Assembly: GCA_024742395.1 (NCBI GenBank)
Contig: JANSYO010000027.1
Location: 1 to 51,318, forward strand
Direction of reading: 5' to 3'
Length of the DNA stretch: 51,318 nt
Source: Cytophagales bacterium
GTDB taxonomy: Bacteria; Bacteroidota; Bacteroidia; Cytophagales; Spirosomataceae
The position numbers and the translations under genes were made by a program. Below, in pieces: positions 1 to 8,410 of the stretch. Below the pieces are notes generated by a model. It was not told where the DNA came from, did no database searches, and was given only the letters and a program-made list of their open reading frames with translations. Position 1 is the first letter of the stretch, and every line of letters begins with the position of its first letter.

Positions 1-87
1 ATATCAAGAAAATGGCCTCATAAGGTCATTTGTTCCATTTTTTGGCTCTTAAATAACAAGTAAAACTATACCCAGACAAACCTCAGG

Positions 88-145
88 TTTTTTGGCATGA
101 AAAAAGACCATCTCATTTTTTAATATGAGACAGCCTCTTTTGTTA
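88..145 (-). terminator. Intrinsic terminator of the GMC oxidoreductase operon
   Basis: Read on the minus strand, a long imperfect hairpin (about 16 paired positions including several G-U pairs, core TCTCAT/ATGAGA) is followed by a run of six T. It lies 10-60 nt past the stop of the minus-strand GMC oxidoreductase gene, where a terminator is expected. Nothing else was recognised in bases 1-154. Confidence 0.6.
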
Positions 146-154
146 AGTTTAATT

Positions 155-1864
155 TCACAAATTCCCTTTGTTTCTTTCTTTTATAGCATGATCTACAGCC
201 CTTGCTGTAAAAGCCATATAAGTAAGTGATGGGTTTTGAGTAGAAGTAGAGGTCATCATGGCTCCATCTGTAACAAACACATTTTTGCAGTGATGCAATT
301 GATTATACTTGTTCAATAATGACGTTTTAGGGTCTTTACCCATTCTAACGCCACCCATTTCATGTATGTCAAGCCCGGGTGCTTGCTTGGAGTCAGAGGC
401 AGAAACATTGGTAAAACCAGCTTTCTCAAACATTTCAACCGTACTATCAATATAATCTTTGATCATTTTTTCGTCATTGTCATCGTAGTCAATGTTAAAA
501 TGAATCAAAGGAATCCCCCATTCATCTGTTTTTGAATTGTCCAGTGTAAGTGTACTCGTTTCCTTAGGAATAGTTTCACCCATCATATGCGAACCCACAT
601 ACCACGGACCAAGCTCTCTGTTCATCAAATTTTCTTTGAGATCAGCACCTACGCCCTCTCTACTGAAACCTTCTCCTCTTCCTGAAGAAAAACCGGCAGC
701 ATAACCACGAATAAAGTCGGTTTCCTGCTCATACAAGTTTCTCCATCTCGGCATGTAACTACCCCCTACTCTTCTTCCTGAAGTCTTTTTATCAGCAAAA
801 CCTTCATACGTACCACGCACTCTGGCTCTGTAATTATGAAACGCTATGTATTTACCCATCAGCTCATTGTCGTTTCCGATACCGTTCGGAAAACGTGACG
901 ATTTACTATTGAGAAGCAATGCAGTGGTGTTCATAGCTGCCGCATTCACAAAAATGATGTCGGCATAAAAATCAATCTCCTCCTTGCTGATTCTGTCTAT
1001 CACCTTCACCCCAATAGCCTTTCCCTTTTGTTCGTCGTACAATATAGAATGTACCACGGAGTCGGCTCTAAGAGTACAGTTTCCGGTATTTAATGCCCAT
1101 GGAATAGTAGAAGCATTACTGCTGAAATACCCTCCATAAGGACAGCCCCTCTGGCACAGGTTACGATGCATACATCTGGCCCTTCCTTGCTGAGTATGAA
1201 TATCCTGAGGATCTGTGATATGTGCCTTACGGGCAATAATTGCCCTTCTATTCTTATAATTTTTCTGAAGGAAGTTATCAAAATACTCTTCTACACAGCT
1301 TTGTTCAAATGGCTTCAAAAATTCACCATCAGGCAAACTTTCCAATCCATCCTTATTTCCGGTAATACCCGCAAACTTCTCTACATAGCTATACCAAGGA
1401 GCAATTTCATCATATGTTACTGGCCACTCTACAGCATAACCATCACGAGCAGGGCCTTCAAAATCCAGATGACTCCATCGCTGTGTTTCACGTGCCCATA
1501 GCAATGACTTGCCACCTACCTGGTATCCCCTGATCCAGTCAAATGGTTTGTCCTGAACATAAGGGTGTTCTTTGTCCTTCACTACGAAATGCTTGGCGTC
1601 TTCATTAAAAATATAACATTTAGAAGCAATCGGGTTTTCTTCCCTTTCTTTTAGAGGTAATCTCAGACCGTGTTCAAAATCCCATGGCATCATCATAGTA
1701 GTCGGATAATCTATAATGTGCTTTACATCCGGACCACGTTCTAAAATCAAGGTTTTCAGACCTTTCTCTGCCAACTCCTTTGCGGCCCATCCACCACTGA
1801 TTCCTGAACCCACCACAATGGCGTCGTACTTTCTATTCTTCGATGATTTATCTTTATTCGTCAT
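155..1864 (-). CDS. GMC family oxidoreductase (gluconate/sorbitol dehydrogenase large-subunit type)
   Basis: FAD-dependent dehydrogenase of the glucose-methanol-choline family, probably oxidising a sugar, sugar acid or polyol in the periplasm. The N-terminal dinucleotide-binding motif VVGSGISGGWAAKEL, a cysteine-rich stretch (RCMHRNLCQRGCPYGG) typical of the gluconate-2-dehydrogenase-like branch, and the C-terminal HEMGGVRMG ... TQNPSLTYMAFTARA segment are all visible. The ATG at 1864 is preferred over an in-frame TTG four codons upstream. No signal peptide is present. The gene directly upstream encodes a small Tat-signal protein of the gluconate-dehydrogenase subunit 3 family; in such systems the large subunit is carried across the membrane with the small one. 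The gap is 14 nt, so the two are co-transcribed. The substrate cannot be read from sequence. Confidence 0.9.
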   Translation of the reverse strand: MTNKDKSSKNRKYDAIVVGSGISGGWAAKELAEKGLKTLILERGPDVKHIIDYPTTMMMPWDFEHGLRLPLKEREENPIASKCYIFNEDAKHFVVKDKEHPYVQDKPFDWIRGYQVGGKSLLWARETQRWSHLDFEGPARDGYAVEWPVTYDEIAPWYSYVEKFAGITGNKDGLESLPDGEFLKPFEQSCVEEYFDNFLQKNYKNRRAIIARKAHITDPQDIHTQQGRARCMHRNLCQRGCPYGGYFSSNASTIPWALNTGNCTLRADSVVHSILYDEQKGKAIGVKVIDRISKEEIDFYADIIFVNAAAMNTTALLLNSKSSRFPNGIGNDNELMGKYIAFHNYRARVRGTYEGFADKKTSGRRVGGSYMPRWRNLYEQETDFIRGYAAGFSSGRGEGFSREGVGADLKENLMNRELGPWYVGSHMMGETIPKETSTLTLDNSKTDEWGIPLIHFNIDYDDNDEKMIKDYIDSTVEMFEKAGFTNVSASDSKQAPGLDIHEMGGVRMGKDPKTSLLNKYNQLHHCKNVFVTDGAMMTSTSTQNPSLTYMAFTARAVDHAIKERNKGNL

Positions 1865-1878
1865 TCTGATCTTCAATT

Positions 1879-2397
1879 TTATTGTTCTATATCCACACAG
1901 CCACTACCATAACCCGGGGCATACTCATAACCAGCCTTTTCTGTCATATACCATTCAGAACCCGTATATCCCTGAATTGCATAACCTTTTAGCGTATCAA
2001 AGAAACCGCTCAGCCCCTTGTCTTCATTGACTTCAATCATACCTAAACACTCAGTTTTCTGAGCTGCCGAAAGACTTGTAAAAGCTGGTCCATATTTTCG
2101 TTTTGCAAAAGCGTCTACTTTTGGAATATGGGCATAAAAAGATGTTCTTTCTTCATCTGTAAGCATGGTGTCTGCCATGGCCTTCACAAATTTTGGAACA
2201 CCCAGCTCTACAGCTCCCGGACTGTCTGTTTTGGGTAGCAGTACGTCAATAATTTCTGTCAGTAAATCATCGTCGGCCTTATTTAGATGCGTAGTCACGG
2301 GCAGATTATCTACCGACCAGTTTTTAGCCCAGGCAGGCACAGCTACGGCAGCGGCAACACCCAAGGCCAGATTTTTTAAAAGATGTCTTCTGTTCAT
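1879..2397 (-). CDS. Gluconate 2-dehydrogenase subunit 3 family protein with Tat signal
   Basis: Small partner subunit (172 aa) of the adjacent GMC oxidoreductase. It begins MNRRHLLKNLALGVAAAVAVPAWA, broken here as a twin-arginine motif (NRRHLLK) followed by a hydrophobic stretch and an AWA cleavage site. The body contains the family-typical 'LTEIIDVLLPKTDSPGAVELGVPKFVKAMADTML' region (here cited as ELGVPKFVKAMADT). The ATG at 2397 was chosen because it places the Tat signal at the N-terminus; an open frame continues 39 codons upstream but overlaps the next gene. Family knowledge: this subunit provides the Tat signal and chaperones or anchors the flavin subunit. Export of the pair is inferred. 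Confidence 0.85.
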   Translation of the reverse strand: MNRRHLLKNLALGVAAAVAVPAWAKNWSVDNLPVTTHLNKADDDLLTEIIDVLLPKTDSPGAVELGVPKFVKAMADTMLTDEERTSFYAHIPKVDAFAKRKYGPAFTSLSAAQKTECLGMIEVNEDKGLSGFFDTLKGYAIQGYTGSEWYMTEKAGYEYAPGYGSGCVDIEQ

Positions 2398-2431
2398 ATT
2401 TATAGGTAAATTATCTTTTATTCTTTCCAGT

Positions 2432-3283
2432 TTAGTTTTGATGAAACGAGTCTGAAACGAAACGCAACACTTCAGGCAAAGCTGATCTCCAGTAGCTCCA
2501 TCTGTGTCCTCCATCTCTTACTCTATATTCATGAGGTATCTCTTTTTTCCTCATCTCTATATGCATTAACGAATTGCCCTCATACAAGAAATCGTCGTCG
2601 CCACAGTCTATATACCACCTAACGCTTTTTACATCTTCCACTTTGGCTTTAGCCAGTAGATTTAACGCATTATAATTTTCAAAATAATCATCTGCCTGAG
2701 CTTGTGTAGCCTCAGGAAACTGCCTTTTAAAACGCTGATTATTCTGCTCTTTAGTCATAGGGCCAACATAGGCACTTAAAGGACAGGCTGAAGAAAACAT
2801 ATCCGGATGTCTCAGGGCATACATGAACGAACCTCCGCCGCCCATCGATAATCCTGCCACAGCTCTAAAACGTTTAGTACCTTTAATTCTGTACTTCTGC
2901 TCCACATGAGGAATGAATTCATTAAAAAAGAAATCTTCGTAATTATAGTCAGGTACATTAAAATAGCCCATCACTTTGGTATCGGCATCTGGCATAATGA
3001 TAATCATTGGTGTGGCTATCCCTTCTTCAATGGCCTTATCTGTAATGTGTAATACCTCACCAAACTGCACCCACCCTGTATGGTCATCTGTGGCTCCGTG
3101 CAACAGATAAAGTACCGGATAAGAACGCTCTGAAGTCTCATAACCCGGCGGAAGATAAACAGCATAGTTTCTTTCCATTTTCAGGATTTTGCTCTCCATT
3201 TTCAGGTTGTCCATCACTTTACCCGTCTGGGCAAAAAGCAAAGCGGGAAATACGAGTAGAAATAGGCTTAGTGTTTTTTTCAT
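2432..3283 (-). CDS. Secreted esterase (esterase D / feruloyl-esterase-like alpha/beta hydrolase)
   Basis: 283-residue exported alpha/beta hydrolase of the putative-esterase family, near the feruloyl/acetylxylan esterase and S-formylglutathione hydrolase branch. It starts with a Sec signal (MKKTLSLFLLVFPALLFA|Q). The fold landmarks are YPVLYLLHGATDDHTGW (oxyanion region), the nucleophile elbow GLSMGG with Ser146, an acidic site near DCGDDDF, and the catalytic His260 in RDGGHRW. The ATG at 3283 gives a clean signal peptide; a TTG three codons upstream is less likely. It is upstream of and in line with the GMC oxidoreductase pair (34 nt gap), so probably the first gene of that operon, which hints at turnover of an esterified carbohydrate. 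The substrate is unknown. Confidence 0.85.
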   Translation of the reverse strand: MKKTLSLFLLVFPALLFAQTGKVMDNLKMESKILKMERNYAVYLPPGYETSERSYPVLYLLHGATDDHTGWVQFGEVLHITDKAIEEGIATPMIIIMPDADTKVMGYFNVPDYNYEDFFFNEFIPHVEQKYRIKGTKRFRAVAGLSMGGGGSFMYALRHPDMFSSACPLSAYVGPMTKEQNNQRFKRQFPEATQAQADDYFENYNALNLLAKAKVEDVKSVRWYIDCGDDDFLYEGNSLMHIEMRKKEIPHEYRVRDGGHRWSYWRSALPEVLRFVSDSFHQN

Positions 3284-3671
3284 AGGGTTCAAATTATTTC
3301 AAGTCAGGCAAAATGCTCCATACCATTTTTAACACATTCTAATTGCACCTATACGGCACTTACTTCACATTCAGATGTCAATATACCTATGAAAGGCTCT
3401 TTTGAAATCTCCTGTGTATTACGAGGTATGTACTCATTTCTATTCAAAATTAACGATAAAAGCCCTCAAGACTATTGCCGGAGAACCAATATCGTCAAAC
3501 CTCTACGGTAAAAAGATAAAACAGTACTAAAAGCCCATCCACAGAGAGGCCTAAAAGACGACGTAGACCAGACCTTTTATGAAGAAATTCATAAAAATCT
3601 GAAAAAAATTAGAACAGACCGCAAGTTTGTTTCCTGAATGGCATCTAAAACCAAACATAAACGGAAGTAAT
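3284..3671. other. Divergent intergenic region, no gene recognised
   Basis: 388 bases between the esterase and the YHYH lipoprotein, which are transcribed away from each other, so both promoters should lie here. No repeat, RNA gene or strong inverted repeat was seen. A 41-codon open stretch without an ATG (3512-3637, + strand) was considered and not called. Confidence 0.5.
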
Positions 3672-4409
3672 ATGAAAAATTTAGGAATAACATTTATGGC
3701 TGCGGCCTTTGCCTTTTCATGTAGCGACTCGTCTACAGTTTCTGTAGAGGCAGATCCTACAGCCTCTCTTAGCTCCGCTTTTGATGAGTTTGACAAGAAC
3801 AATACAGACATCTACTTAGATGGTGCAAACGTAGTCATTGAAACAAACGGTCTTCCCAATCATACTTCTCCCTATTGGGGAGAAGGAAATGCTTTGTATG
3901 TAGCCCCTGAAGATGGCTTTAAGGCTACTCCAAGCCTTATTACAGGCTATGATGGTTACGCCACTCTAACTGTTTCGGTTAATCCACAAAAGGCAAGTTC
4001 TCCAAGCTCTACAAGCCTTGGTGCTATTGGAATAGCTGTAAGTGGAGCCGCCATTTTCAATGATCAGGAAGGGAATGGACCACTTAGCAGTGCAGCCGTT
4101 TCTTTAGATTACAGCGGAGCACATATTGGCCCGTCAGAATACCATTACCATACTGAGCCACATGCCTGGACCAAGGATGATGAAAAGTTAGTTGGGATCA
4201 TAGCTGATGGTTTCTTTATCTATGGCAGAAAATGCAATTCTACTGGAACATACCCTACAGACCTAGATGCCTCAGGTGGACATACCAGCACCACTCAGCA
4301 CTCCTCTGAACCGCTTTACCATTACCATATAGAAAATGACCTGTACCTAAACAAGTACTATATCATTTTCCCGGGACAATATCAGGGTACTCCTAGTAAT
4401 ATCAGATAA
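3672..4409 (+). CDS. YHYH-domain lipoprotein
   Basis: 245-residue predicted lipoprotein. The start MKNLGITFMAAAFAFSC has a lipobox with the acceptor Cys17; upstream in-frame codons would spoil the signal, so ATG 3672 is used. The C-terminal half carries two YHYH motifs (SEYHYHTEP and PLYHYHIEN), the hallmark of the YHYH domain family (PF14240), together with 'VGIIADGFFIYGR', also typical of it. The histidine clusters suggest metal binding, possibly copper given the SCO protein two genes downstream, but the family has no established function known to me. First gene of a three-gene unit with 3-nt spacing to the next gene. Confidence 0.85.
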   Translation: MKNLGITFMAAAFAFSCSDSSTVSVEADPTASLSSAFDEFDKNNTDIYLDGANVVIETNGLPNHTSPYWGEGNALYVAPEDGFKATPSLITGYDGYATLTVSVNPQKASSPSSTSLGAIGIAVSGAAIFNDQEGNGPLSSAAVSLDYSGAHIGPSEYHYHTEPHAWTKDDEKLVGIIADGFFIYGRKCNSTGTYPTDLDASGGHTSTTQHSSEPLYHYHIENDLYLNKYYIIFPGQYQGTPSNIR

Positions 4410-4412
4410 AGA

Positions 4413-4976
4413 ATGGGCTCATTATTTAGCATATGGTTTTTTGTTTTGTTTCAATGGAACAGCTACCCTGTAACAATTCCGGCCATTGAAGTCAATGCAC
4501 AATCACTGGTTTTACATCCCATCGAAGGCAAATGGTATTATGATGAAAAACTTTTTAGCGGTTATTCAATTAGTACTTTCGCTAACGGCAAAGTCTTTGA
4601 AAAAATTAGTTACTACCAGGGGAAGAAAGAAGGGCTTTCTCAAAAATGGGACACAGAAGGCAACTTACGCTACCAAGCCAACTTCACTGCAAATAAAAGG
4701 CATGGAAAAGTCAAGGTGTGGTCTGAAAAAGGCGTATTGATGGCTGAATCCAACTTTAAATATGGAGTGGTAGATGGCGTACAAAGAAAATGGTATCCAA
4801 GCGGAAAACTGTTCAAAAAAACGAACATTAAAAACGGAAAGGAAGAGGGTATTCAGCAAACCTGGTGGGAGAATGGTAAATTATACGTCAATTATGAAGC
4901 AAAAAATGGGCGAATTTTCGGGATGAAACGATCTACTCTATGTTATGAATTAGCCAATGAAGAAGTCAAGAAATAA
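4413..4976 (+). CDS. MORN-variant repeat protein (YwqK-like)
   Basis: 187 aa with an N-terminal hydrophobic segment (LFSIWFFVLFQW) that may be a signal or anchor. From about residue 55 it consists of repeats of the MORN_2/YwqK type, each with a G-x2-x-G-x-W-x2-x-G-x-L pattern, e.g. GLSQKWDTEGNL, GKVKVWSEKGVL, GVQRKWYPSGKL and GIQQTWWENGKL. Such proteins are often labelled 'YwqK family antitoxin' in automated annotation, but no toxin gene is nearby and there is no reason to infer that role. It sits between the YHYH and SCO lipoproteins and overlaps the latter by 20 nt, so all three are co-translated and probably act together in the envelope. Confidence 0.8.
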   Translation: MGSLFSIWFFVLFQWNSYPVTIPAIEVNAQSLVLHPIEGKWYYDEKLFSGYSISTFANGKVFEKISYYQGKKEGLSQKWDTEGNLRYQANFTANKRHGKVKVWSEKGVLMAESNFKYGVVDGVQRKWYPSGKLFKKTNIKNGKEEGIQQTWWENGKLYVNYEAKNGRIFGMKRSTLCYELANEEVKK

Positions 4977-5631
4977 AATATTTTTAGTCTATCTACTATT
5001 AATTAGTATTCTTCCTGCCTGTGAGCCTTCCTCTGAAAAGTCTGGCAGCAGAGTAGATTATTTGCCTTACTTTGATGAAGATTCTTTTACTCCCAAGTGG
5101 ATAACTCCCGGAAGTGATTCATTGAATCATTTTCATAAAATTCCTGATTTTTCATTGATTAATCAGGAAGGAGATAGCATCAGTCAAAAGGACTTAGAAG
5201 ACAAGATATATGTAGCCAATTTCTTTTTTACTTCTTGCCCAGGCATTTGTCCACAAATGTCTGATAACATGCGAATTCTGCAAGAGGAGTTTCTGAAAGA
5301 CGATCAGATAATGCTTCTCTCACATTCTGTCACGCCCGACCGCGATACCATTGAAAAACTTAAAGGTTACGCTGAAAGAAGAAAAATAGATAGTAACAAA
5401 TGGTATTTGCTTACTGGCGACCGACATCAAATATATAACCTGGGTAGAGACTCCTATTTCATTGAAGAAAATATGGGAATCGAGAAAACGATTGATGATT
5501 TTCTTCACACAGAAAACTTCGTTTTAATTGATTCAGAAAAACATATAAGAGGCATTTACAATGGGCTTAACAAGTCCTCTGTAGATCAGCTAATCATTGA
5601 CATTAAAGCTCTGCAAAAAGAAAAGTCATAG
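4957..5631 (+). CDS. SCO1/SenC family copper chaperone-like lipoprotein
   Basis: 224 aa. Lipoprotein signal with the lipid-acceptor Cys22 (ISILPAC). Thioredoxin-like SCO fold with the copper-binding pair Cys94/Cys98 in FTSCPGICPQM and the distal ligand His184 in DFLHTENF; both parts of the C-x3-C...H site are intact. SCO proteins deliver copper to, or reduce the CuA site of, cytochrome c oxidase and related enzymes. The gene begins 20 nt inside the preceding MORN gene and stops one base short of the convergent gene on the other strand. Linkage to the His-rich YHYH lipoprotein supports an envelope copper-handling role for the operon (inference). Confidence 0.9.
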   Translation: MKKSRNKIFLVYLLLISILPACEPSSEKSGSRVDYLPYFDEDSFTPKWITPGSDSLNHFHKIPDFSLINQEGDSISQKDLEDKIYVANFFFTSCPGICPQMSDNMRILQEEFLKDDQIMLLSHSVTPDRDTIEKLKGYAERRKIDSNKWYLLTGDRHQIYNLGRDSYFIEENMGIEKTIDDFLHTENFVLIDSEKHIRGIYNGLNKSSVDQLIIDIKALQKEKS

Positions 5632-5632
5632 C

Positions 5633-6163
5633 TTATACAGCCTCATTATAGGCCTCTTGAAGCCATCCTGAAAGCTCCTCATCTACCTGATCTGCAGACT
5701 CCAGCCTTACTCTGTGTGTGCACATCGTTCCAAAGGGCCCTGAGTTTTCCAATCTGTCTGTGGTGGGTTTACCTTTGAGTTTTAATCCAAGATCTATTCT
5801 GCTTTTTGTAGCAGGTTTAATTAAGGCAAATTGTTTTTTGCGAATGATGCTCACACTATCTTTTTTAGGCGTTTTAACAACGTCATCGCCAAAGGCCTCT
5901 ACAACTTTAACAAGGGCTTCATAAATAGGCTTTAGAGACTCTTTGCCTTTGTATTGTGTGGCTACTAAATCTTCAGGGGCCTGAGAGGCTGCGTCTGTTG
6001 CTTTTGACTTATGTGCTACAAAATTTGCGAAGCCATAAGTAAAACCATGCTCTGCCTTTAAGAAATCAATAATAGCTTTGTGTTTCTCAATTTTTGAAGC
6101 TTTTACCACTTCTATCCAATGAGCCAGAGGCTTTCCGGTCTTTTCCAGTAATCCGTCTTCCAT
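5633..6163 (-). CDS. DUF4287/DUF5655 domain protein
   Basis: 176-residue soluble protein with no signal peptide. The first ~50 residues (KTGKPLAHWIEVVKAS, then KHKAIIDFLKAEHGFTYGFAN) match the DUF4287 pattern, and the rest (PIYEALVKVVEAFGDDVV ... IRKKQFALIKPATKSRIDLGLKL) matches DUF5655. The second domain is sometimes found near restriction or nucleic-acid proteins, but its function is not established. ATG 6163 is used; longer starts would run into the terminator hairpin at 6174-6207. It lies downstream of and in the same direction as the Gfo/Idh/MocA gene, separated by that terminator. Confidence 0.75.
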   Translation of the reverse strand: MEDGLLEKTGKPLAHWIEVVKASKIEKHKAIIDFLKAEHGFTYGFANFVAHKSKATDAASQAPEDLVATQYKGKESLKPIYEALVKVVEAFGDDVVKTPKKDSVSIIRKKQFALIKPATKSRIDLGLKLKGKPTTDRLENSGPFGTMCTHRVRLESADQVDEELSGWLQEAYNEAV

Positions 6164-6173
6164 AATATAGTCT

Positions 6174-6207
6174 TTTAAAAAAAGACGCCGGAATAAATCC
6201 CGGCGTC
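6174..6207 (-). terminator. Intrinsic terminator after the Gfo/Idh/MocA gene
   Basis: Perfect 8-bp inverted repeat GACGCCGG (6184-6191) / CCGGCGTC (6200-6207) with an 8-nt loop. On the minus strand it is followed by seven T. It lies 18 nt beyond the stop codon of the minus-strand oxidoreductase gene and just upstream of the DUF4287 start. Confidence 0.85.
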
Positions 6208-6224
6208 CCAAAAATCAAAGTATT

Positions 6225-7337
6225 TTATAATAGTATTTTCTTGCCACCGGCTTCAGCAGAGGCATAAATGGCCGCTAAAATTCTGGCATCTTTTAATCCT
6301 TCAATTCCCGAACAATGATCAGGCATTGGATCAGCACTTAAAAACAATGGCCCCATTCCATTCATTTGGTAAGTCTGGTGATACACCACTTCCATATTCA
6401 TTGGTCCCTTTGAGGTCATTCCTTTGAGAGGGCCATATGAGAAGGCTGGCCCCATCTCTACCCAACCTTTGTCGCCATAGGCCTGGAATTTCTCCACGTT
6501 CGTATTATAGGAAGTAAATCCGGTAAACACGGTATCATCCGGGAACTCAATATGCCAGGAGACAGACTCCTCCACTTCTGAGAATCTCTCCTTGTCTGTT
6601 ACCGGACCAAAATGAGCAATAACCGATCTAGGCTCCATTCCTTTGGTGTATCTTGCTGCATTCACACTGTAAATGCCCACATCCATAAGTGGTCCGCCGC
6701 CGGCAAGTTTCTTATTCAGTCGCCACATTTTAGGATTCCCGGCTGTCCAGCCAAACATACTCTGTATATAATTAAACTTTCCGAAGGTTTTCTCTCTACC
6801 GTACCTCATCAGCTCCAGATTAAATGGCTCAAAATGACAACGATAGCCCACAGCCAACTTTACTTTATTTTCTTCACAGGCTTTAATCATAGCTTCGCAT
6901 TCTGCCACTGTATTTGCCATTGGCTTTTCTGTAATGACATGTTTACCGGCTTTGGCTGCTCTAATAGTATATTCGGCATGCATTCCATTTGGTAAGCAGA
7001 TGTAGACCACGTCAATATCCGGGCAGTTGACCAGATTATCATAATTTTCGTAATTCAGGATATTCTCGTCTTTCAGAGAATACTTCTCCCTATACTTTGC
7101 AATTTTTGAAGGAGTCCCGGTTACAATTCCTTTTAGCTCCCAATAAGGCGATTCATCCACACCCGGCAAAATTCTTTCTGTGGCATAATATCCTAAACCC
7201 ACCAGTGCTATTCCCAGCTTTTTGCCTTCATATTTTGGGGTTTCTTTTGGAAAGGGTTTTGAAGAGAAATACGGAAGAGCCAGGCTTCCGATACCCATCT
7301 TCTTGATAAATTCTCTTCTGTTATCAGAATTTTTCAT
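6225..7337 (-). CDS. Gfo/Idh/MocA family oxidoreductase with Tat-like signal
   Basis: 370-residue NAD(P)-dependent sugar-type oxidoreductase resembling glucose-fructose oxidoreductase. Residues 1-28 (NRREFIKKMGIGSLALPYFS) look like a twin-arginine signal, suggesting export with bound cofactor. The Rossmann motif is GIALVGLGYYATERILPG, the EKP motif is HVITEKPMAN, and 'GGGPLMDVGIYSVNAARY' is the usual catalytic-domain signature. Monocistronic: a terminator follows it and the upstream gene is divergent. The substrate is unknown. Confidence 0.88.
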   Translation of the reverse strand: MKNSDNRREFIKKMGIGSLALPYFSSKPFPKETPKYEGKKLGIALVGLGYYATERILPGVDESPYWELKGIVTGTPSKIAKYREKYSLKDENILNYENYDNLVNCPDIDVVYICLPNGMHAEYTIRAAKAGKHVITEKPMANTVAECEAMIKACEENKVKLAVGYRCHFEPFNLELMRYGREKTFGKFNYIQSMFGWTAGNPKMWRLNKKLAGGGPLMDVGIYSVNAARYTKGMEPRSVIAHFGPVTDKERFSEVEESVSWHIEFPDDTVFTGFTSYNTNVEKFQAYGDKGWVEMGPAFSYGPLKGMTSKGPMNMEVVYHQTYQMNGMGPLFLSADPMPDHCSGIEGLKDARILAAIYASAEAGGKKILL

Positions 7338-7439
7338 AGCAGATTAATCTTACGTTATGGTTGAATGAACTCCCAAATTAGTAAAATTATTCTCCTTATT
7401 TTTGAGCCACAAGACATTTATAGACCAAAATTCTTCTTT

Positions 7440-8021
7440 ATGAAATCCATCCTTGTTTACTGTGGAGCTAACCCTGGAAAAGATCCTATTTACTCAGAAA
7501 CCGCAATCAGGCTGGGAAAAGAAATGGTCAAAAGAGGAATGAGATTAATTTATGGTGGTGGCAGCCTGGGTCTAATGGGGACCATTGCCAATACCGTTTT
7601 GGCGGAAGGGGGTGAGGTAGTAGGTATTATTCCTGATTTCTTAGATAAAATGGAAGTGGGACACCCCAATCTTACAGAGACCCACGTGGTAGAAACTATG
7701 CATGAGCGTAAAGCCCTGATGGAAAAACTCTGCGATGGCATTATTACCATGCCAGGAGGCTTTGGCAGCATGGATGAACTGTTTGAGATCTTGAGTTGGT
7801 CGCAGTTGGGCCTGCATGCTAAACCTATCGGGCTTCTGAATGTGAAAGGCTTTTATGATTTTATGATTCAGCAACTCGATCATATGACCAAAGAGGGCTT
7901 CCTAAAACAACAAAATCGGGACATACTACATGTCTCCGATTCTATTGACGATCTTATTAAATTGATGGAAACCTATGTTCCGCAGCCGGCTTTAAAATGG
8001 CTTGAGAGAGATCAGATTTGA
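7440..8021 (+). CDS. LOG family / TIGR00730 Rossmann-fold protein
   Basis: 193 aa. The N-terminus MKSILVYCGANPGKDPIY and the active-site motif PGGFGSMDELFE (usually PGGxGTxxE) identify the LOG ('Lonely guy') family, cytokinin-riboside-5'-monophosphate phosphoribohydrolases in plants. Bacterial homologues hydrolyse nucleoside monophosphates to base and ribose phosphate. Here the PGGxGT Thr is replaced by Ser, a conservative change. ATG 7440 was chosen because the first beta-strand of the fold follows it immediately; a longer frame reaches 7365 but has no family-like residues. Confidence 0.88.
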   Translation: MKSILVYCGANPGKDPIYSETAIRLGKEMVKRGMRLIYGGGSLGLMGTIANTVLAEGGEVVGIIPDFLDKMEVGHPNLTETHVVETMHERKALMEKLCDGIITMPGGFGSMDELFEILSWSQLGLHAKPIGLLNVKGFYDFMIQQLDHMTKEGFLKQQNRDILHVSDSIDDLIKLMETYVPQPALKWLERDQI

Positions 8022-8067
8022 AAATGAGGGAAAAGGCAGCCTAAACAAATCATTTCGGCTACCGGTA

Positions 8068-8340
8068 CTACATGTCGCTACAGTCTATACTTTCTATTTC
8101 TTCGCGTTCTTCTTTGGTAACCGATCCAGTTATATCGCAGCTTTTAACAAATTTAGCTAACGTGTTTTTCACTTTTTCACAATTTCCTCTTGTTGGGTTT
8201 GAAGAGTATTCAAGAATATCAGCATAATATTCTGAGGATACCGCAGAACATTGCAATAACCCTCCTGTTTTAGAACGGCATGAGGCAAAAGCCAAAGTAA
8301 AAAATGTTAGAACAGCGACAATACTTAGTCTAGTTTTCAT
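8068..8340 (-). CDS. Small hypothetical lipoprotein
   Basis: 90 aa. The signal MKTRLSIVAVLTFFTLAFASC ends in a lipobox with Cys21, followed by a short polar domain with several cysteines (LQCSA, GNCEKV, KSCDIT, SIDCSD). I do not recognise a family. It is a lone gene between the convergent LOG gene and nadC and could be co-transcribed downstream of nadC (70 nt gap). Confidence 0.6.
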   Translation of the reverse strand: MKTRLSIVAVLTFFTLAFASCRSKTGGLLQCSAVSSEYYADILEYSSNPTRGNCEKVKNTLAKFVKSCDITGSVTKEEREEIESIDCSDM

Positions 8341-8410
8341 GATATTTTGCATTAATTAGACTGCAAATAAAAACTGGAACCTAAGCGTCTCCAAAGAATA
8401 GCAAAGAGTT

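Noticed and set aside
3512-3637. 41-codon open stretch with a protein-like ending (FYEEIHKNLKKIRTDRKFVS) upstream of the YHYH gene
   Set aside because: No ATG/GTG/TTG start in a sensible place, a stop just upstream and no recognised family; this length can occur by chance. It might be a gene remnant.
4413-4976. Toxin-antitoxin system (the MORN protein as 'YwqK antitoxin')
   Set aside because: The label is a family name only. The neighbours are a YHYH lipoprotein and an SCO protein; no toxin-like gene is present.
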